Below, one piece after another: positions 26,069-33,730 of a stretch of 47,840 nt of DNA. How positions within the stretch are numbered: position 1 is the first letter of the stretch; every line of letters starts with the position of its first letter. The notes under the pieces are model-generated. The model ran no database searches, was not told the DNA's origin, and saw only the letters and a program-made list of their open reading frames with translations. The translations under genes and the position numbers were made by a program. Location of the stretch: positions 1 through 47,840 of the forward strand of contig JBHPCZ010000010.1 of NCBI GenBank assembly GCA_042573625.1, written 5' to 3'. The DNA comes from JBHPCZ01 sp042573625. Lineage in GTDB: Bacteria; Desulfobacterota; Desulfobacteria; Desulfobacterales; UBA11574.

Positions 26069-26472
26069 CACTTTTTCTCCTTTGGATCAATGTGGCAATC
26101 CCAGCAGTAAGGACTTACCGAAGCATAATTGTGGCACTTGTCACAGAATTCTGTTTTTTCCGTGTGACAATCCAGACATGTGTTGGAAAGACTCATTGTA
26201 TATTCTTTTCCGCTCTCGTTCGCGTAGGTTCTCTGGGCACCCCGAACCACCGTGTCCCTCCAGACATCCAGGACCTGCATGTGTTCCGCTTTCATGAACG
26301 CCGTTGGCCGGACACATTCTTTTGCGGCTTTCGCCTTTTCACTCAATTTGGGTTCGGGTACCGGAGCCGCCTTTCCGTGGTTGTACCAGAACGGAAACGT
26401 TACCATGACGACAAAAATGATGAGTCCGGCAATAACTTTCCCTTTATCATATATTGGTTTATTATTCGGCAT
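26068..26472 (-). CDS. dsrJ: DsrJ, triheme cytochrome c
   Basis: The 134-residue protein has one N-terminal membrane anchor or signal helix (VIAGLIIFVVMVTFPFW) and exactly three CxxCH heme sites (CLDCH, CDKCH, CWDCH), matching DsrJ, whose three hemes include one with unusual Cys ligation. It sits on the periplasmic side of the complex. Of three possible starts, the ATG at 26472 (MPNNKP) is best spaced from the GGAGG inside the end of dsrK; the genes overlap by 11 bases. Confidence 0.95.
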   Translation of the reverse strand: MPNNKPIYDKGKVIAGLIIFVVMVTFPFWYNHGKAAPVPEPKLSEKAKAAKECVRPTAFMKAEHMQVLDVWRDTVVRGAQRTYANESGKEYTMSLSNTCLDCHTEKTEFCDKCHNYASVSPYCWDCHIDPKEKK

Positions 26473-28129
26473 CATCCCCCTCCGTATCATCCGCCGTCAT
26501 TCCCGGCAGTTCTTCATTGCGCAGGTCCAGCTCTCTTTTATGTTCTCCCGGCATAATCAGCGCATTACCGATCAGCTCGTGGACGCCGGTAACCGCCACC
26601 TCGGGAACCCAGTACTCCATGGATGTGGACAATGCCGCCCGGTCAATGGCGCAAATACAGGCCAGCATATTGACGTCGTGTTTTTCGTGAACATATTTGA
26701 CCGCGTTGGCTCTGGGCAGGCCGCCCTGCATCCTCAGTTCCATGTTTTCTCCGGCATTCAGGCCGGATCCGCTGCCGCAGCAGAAGGTCTGCTCCCGTAT
26801 GGCGTTTGCGGGCATTTCATAGAAATTGTTGCAAACGCTCTTGATAACATATCGGGGTTCTTCAAGAAGTCCCATGCCCCGGGACGTGTTGCAGGAATCG
26901 TGGTAGGTGACCCTCAAATGATCGTTGCGGCTGGGGTCCAGCTCCAGTTTGTCATGTTTGATCAGGTCGGCGACAAACTCGGTAATATGAACCATTTTAG
27001 TGGACCTGGCATTTTCAAATACCGTGCCGGTGATGGGAGAAACCGGTACTTCCAGAAAATCGGCAGGACCGTTCATGGTGTCCATGTACTGGTGAATAAC
27101 CCGCCACATGTGCCCGCATTCTCCGCCGAGAATCCATTTTACGCCCAGCCGCTTGGCTTCGGCGTACATTTTGGAATTCAGCCGCTTCATGGTTTCGTGT
27201 GAGGTAAAGAAACCGAAGTTCCCCCCCTCCGAAGCGTAGGTGCTCCAGGTGATATCAAAACCGTATTTCTCCTGCAGATAATGAAACAGCATCATATATC
27301 CCATGCAGGTAAACGTTCCAGGGTCGGCAAAGACATCTCCGGACGGGGTGATAAAAAGAATGTCGGCACCCTTTCTGTTAAAGCTGGGTTCCACGCGGAC
27401 GCCGGTGATGTCTTCGACCTCATCGGCAAAAAAATCCATCATGTCCTTGTATGCATGGGGCTGAATGCCAAGATGGTTCCCGGTCCGGTAACAATTGGCT
27501 GCCGGGGTTGCGATCCAGTCGATGTTGAGCCCTAAAAGATTCAAAAGTTCCCGACCAAAAATGGTAATTTCTGCCGTGTCGATGCCGTAAGGGCAGAAAA
27601 CCGAACAACGCCTGCACTCCGTGCACTGAAAGAGGTAAGACCACCATTCTTTCAGGACATCCAGGGTGAGTTCTCTGGCGCCGGCAAGTTTTTTAAATTT
27701 TTTTCCAAAAGCGCCGAGAATCTTTCCGGCAGCGGTAAAATCGTTTCTGTATACCGAGCGCAATAGCTCGGCTCGCAAAACCGGCATGTTTTTGGGATCG
27801 CCGGACCCGATGAAGAAGTGGCACTTGTCGGCGCAGGCCCCGCAACGGACACAGATGTCCATAAAGATCTTGACAGAACGGAACCTGTCGAGCCGCTCTT
27901 TGAAACCTTCGGAAATGATCTCCTTCCAGTTTTCCGGCAGCTGCCAGTCTTCATCAAAGCAGCTCCACTTCCTAGGATAGGGAAGACCGACATATTCGAC
28001 GCTCGCAGGATTCGAAGCGTAACAGGCGATCCCTTTTTTAATTTCAGAAGGGGTATCCATCCATCCTGTTTGAGAAGGTTTGTAATTTATATTTGACAAC
28101 AGTTCTTCGGGTGCTGACGTGTCAGACAT
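26462..28129 (-). CDS. dsrK: DsrK, HdrD-like iron-sulfur subunit
   Basis: The 555-residue cytoplasmic protein is related to the heterodisulfide reductase subunit HdrD. Two ferredoxin-type motifs (CVRCGACADKC and CTECRRCSVFCPYG, about residues 90-190) are followed by cysteine-rich CCG-type domains (GGECGHMW; HDSCNTSRGM; FCCGSGSGLNAGE) that hold the special catalytic [4Fe-4S] site. DsrK is thought to reduce the DsrC trisulfide or disulfide formed in sulfite reduction. It starts three bases after dsrM, indicating tight coupling. Confidence 0.97.
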   Translation of the reverse strand: MSDTSAPEELLSNINYKPSQTGWMDTPSEIKKGIACYASNPASVEYVGLPYPRKWSCFDEDWQLPENWKEIISEGFKERLDRFRSVKIFMDICVRCGACADKCHFFIGSGDPKNMPVLRAELLRSVYRNDFTAAGKILGAFGKKFKKLAGARELTLDVLKEWWSYLFQCTECRRCSVFCPYGIDTAEITIFGRELLNLLGLNIDWIATPAANCYRTGNHLGIQPHAYKDMMDFFADEVEDITGVRVEPSFNRKGADILFITPSGDVFADPGTFTCMGYMMLFHYLQEKYGFDITWSTYASEGGNFGFFTSHETMKRLNSKMYAEAKRLGVKWILGGECGHMWRVIHQYMDTMNGPADFLEVPVSPITGTVFENARSTKMVHITEFVADLIKHDKLELDPSRNDHLRVTYHDSCNTSRGMGLLEEPRYVIKSVCNNFYEMPANAIREQTFCCGSGSGLNAGENMELRMQGGLPRANAVKYVHEKHDVNMLACICAIDRAALSTSMEYWVPEVAVTGVHELIGNALIMPGEHKRELDLRNEELPGMTADDTEGDDAE

Positions 28130-28132
28130 TAC

Positions 28133-29233
28133 TTACTCCTTTTCCTCTGGTGATTCTGCTTCTCCGGACGATTCTGCTTCTCCGGACGATTCTGGTTCTT
28201 CAGTCGGTTCCGGTTCCTCGGGCGGTTCGGGTTCCGGCATCTTTTCCACCGGCAGGCCGGCTTCTACCATTTTCTCTCTGAATTCATCTTCGTATGCATC
28301 GTATCCATGAACCTTGACCGGGTAATTCCATGGATTGACATGTCTTTTTTCGCGACTGTTGGTGGTCAGGTTTCTCGTGGGGCTCATAAATATTCCCCCG
28401 AGGTGCATGAGCTTGCTGAAAGGGAAATAGGCCAGCAAAACACTGACGAAAAAGAGGTGGACAAAAAAGAGGCCGCTGATGTCTTCAGGAATCGTAAAGT
28501 GAAAAGTAACCAGCCCCATGGCAAGTTCTTTGATGCCCACTATATTTACCTTTGAGAAATAGCGCATCAGTATGCCGGTAAACGCAATGCCCATAATCAG
28601 AAAGAGAGGGAAAAAGTCTGAGGCCAGAGAAATATATCTCACCTGCGCGATATACAACCTTCTTAAAAAGAGGTAGGTGACTGCTGCAAGGAGGACGACA
28701 CCGGAAAGCATCAGTACCGGCAGACCGACCTGAAGAAAACTGTCCAGCTTCTCTACAATCTGAACGCAGGCCGGAACCGGTTCAAGAAAGAATCGGAGAT
28801 GTCTGAAGACTACGGTAAAAAACGCCCAGTGAAATGCCATGGCAGCAACCCACAGAAATATTTCCCAGTCGTAAGTGAGTTTGTTTCCTTCTTGCAGCTT
28901 CTGTTTCGTATTTCTGAACAAAGACCTTAAGAAAACAATTTCCAGGAACATCCGCACGACAACGCCGGGGGTGGTCGACGGATTATCGATGTGTGCGGGT
29001 TCGATCCAGGGAAGGGATTTTTGCTGCCCACAGGTTGTGGGAATCCGGAACGGCACCGGCGAGCGTGCCCAGTAGACAATTCGGTAGATAAACCCCACAA
29101 TGAAGGTGATTACAGCCAGAAACGGTATGATAATGCCGAAAAAAACCTTCCCCCCTGGCAATAGGACGCCCAGATAGGCAAGTAAAAAGAGTACGATTAC
29201 CGCTATGAGGGAATACATGTAACTTATATTCAT
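28133..29233 (-). CDS. dsrM: DsrM, NarI-like cytochrome b subunit, with acidic repeat tail
   Basis: The 366-residue protein has about six membrane helices and is the cytochrome b subunit of DsrMKJOP, carrying quinol electrons to DsrK. Heme-ligand histidines fit AFHWAFFTVVFRHLRF and TFHFTIPEDISGLFFVHLFFVS. The last 35 residues are an unusual tail of Pro, Glu, Ser, Gly and Ala in short direct repeats (ESSGEAESSGEAESPEEK), probably a cytoplasmic, highly acidic extension. The start ATG at 29233 has only a weak ribosome-binding site; the ATG at 29218 is an alternative. Confidence 0.95.
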   Translation of the reverse strand: MNISYMYSLIAVIVLFLLAYLGVLLPGGKVFFGIIIPFLAVITFIVGFIYRIVYWARSPVPFRIPTTCGQQKSLPWIEPAHIDNPSTTPGVVVRMFLEIVFLRSLFRNTKQKLQEGNKLTYDWEIFLWVAAMAFHWAFFTVVFRHLRFFLEPVPACVQIVEKLDSFLQVGLPVLMLSGVVLLAAVTYLFLRRLYIAQVRYISLASDFFPLFLIMGIAFTGILMRYFSKVNIVGIKELAMGLVTFHFTIPEDISGLFFVHLFFVSVLLAYFPFSKLMHLGGIFMSPTRNLTTNSREKRHVNPWNYPVKVHGYDAYEDEFREKMVEAGLPVEKMPEPEPPEEPEPTEEPESSGEAESSGEAESPEEKE

Positions 29234-29329
29234 TATACCAGTACCTCACGCCATGACTTCAACCAACAGCCTAATATTTTTCTGAAATTTTTGGGTCCGC
29301 AGGAAAAAATCTGCTGACTTCTCAAAAGG

Positions 29330-29929
29330 CTAGCTGTTGTTTGAAGCCTCATTTGGAGTATTAATAATAGATTTGAGATCCGGTTCAAATTCCGGCATCT
29401 CTTTAACCAAACCCGCCCTTTCAAATGCCTTGAAAGTTCTGTTTTTTATTTCACTTGCTTTGAGGTCGCAAATTTTCTCTCTACATTTCATATAAATGTT
29501 AAAAGCGATCAGACCGAGTTCATCGATTTTTGATTCGAACGTCAGCAGTTCTTCCAGAAGCGCTTCTTCGAAGATCTCTTTGTGGAAGTTTTCTCTGATG
29601 ACTTTTTTCAAGAAAAAAATAAAACCTGTGGCTTGAGAAGGGGAATAGGCCTGCACGGCCCTGATTCTGATGATTGGATCGAGTGAATCGGTTGCGCTTT
29701 CATAATCTATGCCATTAAGGAGCTCATCGAACAACTCCTCCAGTCCCCGGTAAATGGTTCTTCCCACAGGGTTGGCGATAGGATCTTTCTGGCGGTGTAA
29801 AAATTTGGCGGTGTCCGGCGGGTAGGTTTCAATTGCCAAGGAAAACCACTTTTTTACGATAGCGGTTTTTCTTTCTGCCAGTAGATTATTCAGCCTCATT
29901 ATCCGATCCGCTCCAGACTCCCGGTTCAA
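29330..29929 (-). CDS. RsbRD N-terminal-domain protein upstream of dsrM
   Basis: The 199-residue, mostly helical protein looks like a stand-alone RsbRD N-terminal sensory domain (LLAERKTAIVKKWFSLAIETYPPDTAKFLHRQKDPIANPVGRTI...). Such domains are usually found on stressosome RsbR homologues. As far as I recall, genes of this kind often stand directly before dsrMKJOP in Desulfobacterales, so a link to sulfite-respiration control or assembly is plausible but unproven. dsrM follows after 96 bases; the operon promoter lies just upstream. Confidence 0.7.
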   Translation of the reverse strand: MNRESGADRIMRLNNLLAERKTAIVKKWFSLAIETYPPDTAKFLHRQKDPIANPVGRTIYRGLEELFDELLNGIDYESATDSLDPIIRIRAVQAYSPSQATGFIFFLKKVIRENFHKEIFEEALLEELLTFESKIDELGLIAFNIYMKCREKICDLKASEIKNRTFKAFERAGLVKEMPEFEPDLKSIINTPNEASNNS

Positions 29930-29988
29930 TATGGGGTGAGATACCCAGGATCGATCATTAAATGACGATCCAACTACGGCTTCTCAGG

Positions 29989-30056
29989 GTGTAATTTGTC
30001 GTCAGAAATATTACACTTAAGGGGATTCATATAAACAACTTGCAATTTCATGTCAA
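29989..30056 (-). promoter_or_regulatory. sigma70-type promoter and dyad of the dsr operon
   Basis: On the minus strand TTGACA (30051-30056) and TATATG (30028-30033) are 17 bases apart. Around the expected start is an inverted repeat, GTGTAAT (29989-29995) and ATTACAC (30010-30016), a likely operator. The start codon of the first gene is about 90 bases downstream. Confidence 0.65.
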
Positions 30057-30193
30057 GGATAAATGATAAAAAATAGAGCTCACATATCCGGACCTGTTCT
30101 ATCTGTTTACGAAGAATGAATTGCAACTGCATCTGGCTGAATTATATAAAAAATCCGTTCTGATGGTAATAAGGCTTTATTTCGTTGTGCCTT

Positions 30194-30515
30194 TACCTTC
30201 CGCCGCTGGCGGAGGGCCCGGAGAGGTTCAACCGGCCCGGGGGTGTCACGATAATGGAGATATCGTTCAAATGGTGTTTTTAATATCGAATGTCGAAGGA
30301 AAACAGAACGTTTATCTTCGAGTTGGGTGTTCCGTAAAATTGGGCGTCGATATTTTACAAAGGCAACCCAATGAACACTTCATCATTGGATATTTCTTGT
30401 TGGATATTGGATATTCGGAAGCTAAAAAATATCGACGGTTTCCGAGGCTTGGCGCGGTGCTCTCATCGTGAGGACTTCCTGACGCATCCCGCTATGCGGG
30501 AGGAGAGCTTTTTCA
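30194..30515 (+). repeat. dispersed intergenic repeat, copy A
   Basis: The gap of about 640 bases between the dsr operon promoter and the response regulator holds this repeat: GGCGGAGGGCCCGGAGAGGT, a central part with GAAGGAAAACAG, TTGTTGGATATTGGATATTC, and a G+C-rich end with CCCGCTATGCGGGAGGA. Copies B, C, D and E share the same order of blocks. Boundaries are approximate. Confidence 0.65.
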
Positions 30516-30571
30516 TAAAAAAACCTAATCCTCTGAGCCCGGATTCTTTACAATAAAAACACCCCGACCCT

Positions 30572-31909
30572 TCAATTATTTAATTTGCCCATTAGCGTAT
30601 TTCGATGGACACCGAGTTTTTCTGCGGCCTTTTTTTTATTTCCGTTAACAATATCTAACACTTCAGATATGTATTGCTTCTCAAAAACGTGTACAGCTTC
30701 TTTGAGCCTCAAATCTTTGATTTCTTTTTTGCCCATAGGAATAGAAAAGGTGGAAGCATCTCTGAGGTGAATAACAGGGCCTTTGGTAATGGTAACCAGT
30801 CTTTCTACCAGATTTTGAAGCTCTCTGACATTTCCCGGCCATTCATATCCCATGAGCTCTTTGACAGCCTTTTCGGAAAATTTTTTGGGCGAATGCCCGG
30901 TATTCCGAGCATGCAGTTCAAGGAAGTGGGTTAAAAGCAATGGAATGTCGCATTTTCTCTCTCTCAAGGGAGGGATATCTACCGGGAAGACATTGAGCCG
31001 ATAATAAAGATCTTCACGGAATTCTTCTTGTGAGATCAAGTCTTTCAGGCTCTTGTTGGAAGCCGTTACGAATCGTACGTCAGCTTTGATAACCTTGGTG
31101 CTGCCCAATCTTTCAAACTCTTTTTCCTGGATAATTCTGAGGAGCTTGGCCTGCATATTCGTATCCAAGGAGTCAATGTCATCCAGAAAGACCGTACCCC
31201 TGCTGGCAACTTCAAGTTTGCCGATACTGGTACTGGTGGCTCCGGTAAAGGCGCCCCTGTTGTGTCCGAATATCTTGCTCTCCATCAGGGTGGGAGGTAT
31301 GGCGGCGCAATTGATAACGACAAAGGGATGGTTTTCCCTCGGGCTCCGGTTATGTATAGCCCTTGCGACCAGTTCTTTGCCGGTACCGCTTTCTCCCTGT
31401 ATCAGGACGGTTCCGTCACTTTGAGAGATTGTCGATATTAAGTCAAAGATTTTTTTCATTTTTTTATCTTTACCCACCATCTTCTCAAACGGGTGATACA
31501 TTTCAAGCGCATTTCTAAGATAGGCAACTTCTTGAACAAGACGTTTTTTTTCCAGGGCTCGATCGATCAGAATCAACACGTCATCCACTTCAAAAGGCTT
31601 GATAATATATTCATATGCCCCCAGTTTTATTGCTTTCACCGCTGTTTGAATTTCGTTAACAGCGGTGACCATGATGATCTCTACATTCGGATCAGTTTCC
31701 ATGAGTTTCTCCAGGAGATCGATGCCGTTAATATCGGGCAGGAGAATGTCAAGCAGAACCAGGTCAACGGCGTTTTTTGTAAAAATATCAATTGCTTCTT
31801 TCCCTGTTCCGGCCAGAAGAACAGTATAGTTATCCTTCAAGAGCATATTGAATGATTGGCGAACTCCGTTTTCGTCGTCCACAACAAGAATGGCATCCTT
31901 TTTGTTCAT
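30572..31909 (-). CDS. sigma54-dependent response regulator (NtrC family)
   Basis: The 445-residue protein has three domains. A receiver holds the acidic pair DD11-12 and phosphoacceptor Asp54 (LVLLDILLPD). A central AAA+ sigma54-interaction domain shows the P-loop GESGTGKE at about residue 172 and the GAFTGA loop. A C-terminal Fis-type helix-turn-helix ends KKAAEKLGVHRNTLMGKLNN. It activates sigma54 promoters after phosphorylation. It is transcribed away from a control region with NtrC-like palindromes and a -24/-12-like element in front of the acyltransferase gene, so these genes are likely targets. The kinase at 35682 is the closest candidate partner. Confidence 0.95.
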   Translation of the reverse strand: MNKKDAILVVDDENGVRQSFNMLLKDNYTVLLAGTGKEAIDIFTKNAVDLVLLDILLPDINGIDLLEKLMETDPNVEIIMVTAVNEIQTAVKAIKLGAYEYIIKPFEVDDVLILIDRALEKKRLVQEVAYLRNALEMYHPFEKMVGKDKKMKKIFDLISTISQSDGTVLIQGESGTGKELVARAIHNRSPRENHPFVVINCAAIPPTLMESKIFGHNRGAFTGATSTSIGKLEVASRGTVFLDDIDSLDTNMQAKLLRIIQEKEFERLGSTKVIKADVRFVTASNKSLKDLISQEEFREDLYYRLNVFPVDIPPLRERKCDIPLLLTHFLELHARNTGHSPKKFSEKAVKELMGYEWPGNVRELQNLVERLVTITKGPVIHLRDASTFSIPMGKKEIKDLRLKEAVHVFEKQYISEVLDIVNGNKKKAAEKLGVHRNTLMGKLNN

Positions 31910-32025
31910 AGGTCATGGTCTCCCTTTTTGCTTGAAGGCAGCAGGTCGGCCCGATGAGACCTGTTTTCAAACCCCTCATTATGTTGATTTGCGCCATTTG
32001 TTTCACGGTGCGGCCGGGCTAGAGC

Positions 32026-32223
32026 GTGCTTGAACAAACCCATTTACTACGCAAACTTTATGCCACTTTTTTGCACATTGGCTGTGATGTGCCGGAATTA
32101 TGGTTAAAATTAAAAATGCCTGTTGAAATTGTTAATGATATGTACGGTTTAATACACTCCTGGGGCAAAAAAACATCATACCAGCGCCAAATTCCATTCG
32201 CGTTAATTAAAGGACTCGCCTGA
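32026..32223 (+). CDS. possible small ORF, 65 residues, unrecognised
   Basis: A short ORF in the 750-base gap between the regulator and the acyltransferase encodes LRKLYATFLHIGCDVPELWL ... SYQRQIPFALIKGLA. The composition is protein-like but there is no clear ribosome-binding site or known motif, and the first palindrome begins six bases after its stop. It may be a gene remnant. Confidence 0.25.
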   Translation: MLEQTHLLRKLYATFLHIGCDVPELWLKLKMPVEIVNDMYGLIHSWGKKTSYQRQIPFALIKGLA

Positions 32224-32228
32224 AAAGA

Positions 32229-32246
32229 TGCACAAAAATATGTGCA
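32229..32246. promoter_or_regulatory. palindrome TGCACA-N6-TGTGCA, site 1
   Basis: Perfect 18-bp palindrome with arms TGCACA and TGTGCA around AAAATA. It resembles NtrC-type enhancer sites (TGCAC...GTGCA). A further half-site TTTGTGCA is at 32259-32266. It is about 370 bases upstream of the -24/-12-like element. Confidence 0.65.
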
Positions 32247-32387
32247 TAGTAAACAGATTTTTGTGCAAACTCTAATCTATCATTGATCTTCATTTCTCCG
32301 AATCCATGAATTTGGGGGCATTTGTTCGATTATTGCCTCACTGATTTTGGGAGAAACCGCTTCCATATATCGCCTGTGGAAAGAAAG

Positions 32388-32426
32388 TGCACAAAAAAAT
32401 GTGCATTGTGCACAAATTTCTGTGCA
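32388..32426. promoter_or_regulatory. paired palindromes TGCACA-N6-TGTGCA, sites 2 and 3
   Basis: Two further 18-bp palindromes at 32388-32405 and 32409-32426 have identical arms and different centres. Their centres are 21 bases apart, two turns of the helix, as expected for cooperative dimers of an enhancer-binding protein. They lie about 180-200 bases upstream of the -24/-12-like element. Confidence 0.75.
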
Positions 32427-32602
32427 CTTTTTGTGATCGTTCGGTTTAATTGGTTTTGTCTAATCGTTTCATAGCCTTACAGATGGCTATTTCAGCCGCT
32501 ATATTGTTCAGAATGCCCAGTTAATGAGCGTCTCCAGAGATGATGATGAAAAAAATCAAATAATACGGTATGTTCTCTGTCCTCTATCATATGTGCCAAT
32601 TT

Positions 32603-32618
32603 TTGGCACGTTTATTGA
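32603..32618 (+). promoter_or_regulatory. sigma54 (-24/-12)-like promoter element
   Basis: TTGGCACG-TTTA-TTGA matches the sigma54 consensus TTGGCACG-N4-TTGC except for the final C. The -24 GG is at 32605-32606. Its first half overlaps a GTGCCAA...TTGGCAC dyad. The acyltransferase start is about 50 bases downstream. The mismatch in the -12 GC lowers confidence. Confidence 0.5.
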
Positions 32619-32666
32619 GAAAAGTCTAAAGAAGTGGCTTTAAATTATTAGAAAGGAGGTGTGATC

Positions 32667-33644
32667 ATGAAAATAAACCTGAGTTCTTTTCTGCAATGGC
32701 GTTTAAACATTTATATGTTCAGGATGCTGGGGTGGAGAATTACTTTCTATTATATCATCATGTTAGGAAAAGTTTACTTTTTATTTAACAGAAAAGAAAA
32801 ATGGAGAATCAAACAGGCGCTTAAAACAGTTTTTCCAGGCCTTCAACACAGATCTGGAACAGAATCTATTACCAGGGACGTTTTTCGAGGAATATTTTCA
32901 CATTATTATGAAAAATTTTTTAACGCCTTTTCAACTGCTGAAACATCGCATTTGTTTTTAAAGACACAAATTGAAAGTGAAAATCTGAACGCCATAAAAC
33001 AGGGACTTTCGGGAGGAAAGGGGGTACTGTTAATAACCGGTCATTTCGGGGGAGTTGAGTTCATTCCCGGGTTCCTCGCCGTTAACCATTTTCCGGTAAC
33101 CATTATCGTGAAATTTTCATCAGACTATTTGCGAGACATGTCGATACAAAAAGTAAAGAAATTCTCGATTAAAATCATTGACGCAGACGAAACGCCCAAT
33201 ATCATGAAGGCCGTTTTTAACGACCTTAGAGAGAATCGGATTGTAATAACCCAGTGTGATGAGATCGATGAATGGAAGCCTTGCCGTCGCAACAAAACAT
33301 CTTTTCTGGGCAAGGAGATTAAGATAGACAGAACCATAAACATTTTGTCAAAAAGATGCGCTGCCGCCGTTGTTTTCGGTGTGATCCACAGGAATTGCCA
33401 TCACCGCTATAAATTTATTGCAACCTCATTGGAAGAAATGGCAAAACGTTTCCAGCAGCCTGAGGAAATGTCAATCGGAGAAGTGGTGCTAAAATTTATG
33501 GAGAAGTATATTTATAAACACCCGGAGGAATGGTATCAGTGGAAGAACTATACGGCATTGGACATGTTTTCTCCTTCAGATATCGTGACTGAAACACCGG
33601 TGTCGATTCCTTTGCTGAAACCTTCTCTTGGTAGCATTTCTTGA
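32667..33644 (+). CDS. LpxL/HtrB-family acyltransferase
   Basis: The 325-residue protein begins at the ATG at 32667, six bases behind AAAGGAGGTG. A hydrophobic N-terminal segment (FRMLGWRITFYYIIMLGKVYF) anchors it to the inner membrane. The acyltransferase motif H-x4-E is present as GHFGGVE (His126, Glu131), followed by the strand VTIIVKFSSDYLRDM. The family transfers fatty acyl chains to lipid A or other glycolipids; the acceptor here cannot be named. It is slightly longer than LpxL (about 305). It heads a plus-strand set with the radical SAM enzyme 86 bases behind, under the putative sigma54 control region. Confidence 0.85.
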   Translation: MKINLSSFLQWRLNIYMFRMLGWRITFYYIIMLGKVYFLFNRKEKWRIKQALKTVFPGLQHRSGTESITRDVFRGIFSHYYEKFFNAFSTAETSHLFLKTQIESENLNAIKQGLSGGKGVLLITGHFGGVEFIPGFLAVNHFPVTIIVKFSSDYLRDMSIQKVKKFSIKIIDADETPNIMKAVFNDLRENRIVITQCDEIDEWKPCRRNKTSFLGKEIKIDRTINILSKRCAAAVVFGVIHRNCHHRYKFIATSLEEMAKRFQQPEEMSIGEVVLKFMEKYIYKHPEEWYQWKNYTALDMFSPSDIVTETPVSIPLLKPSLGSIS

Positions 33645-33730
33645 ATTGGTACTCGCTCATCAATTTAACGCAACGCATTTGTACTTGCGTTTGATGCAGA
33701 AGCGTAAATTTTTCAAATAGGAGGTCGCCA

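Noticed and set aside
26252..27202. Long plus-strand ORF opposite dsrJ and dsrK
   Set aside because: It lies wholly antisense to well-supported dsr genes and has no recognisable motif; it is a product of codon bias.
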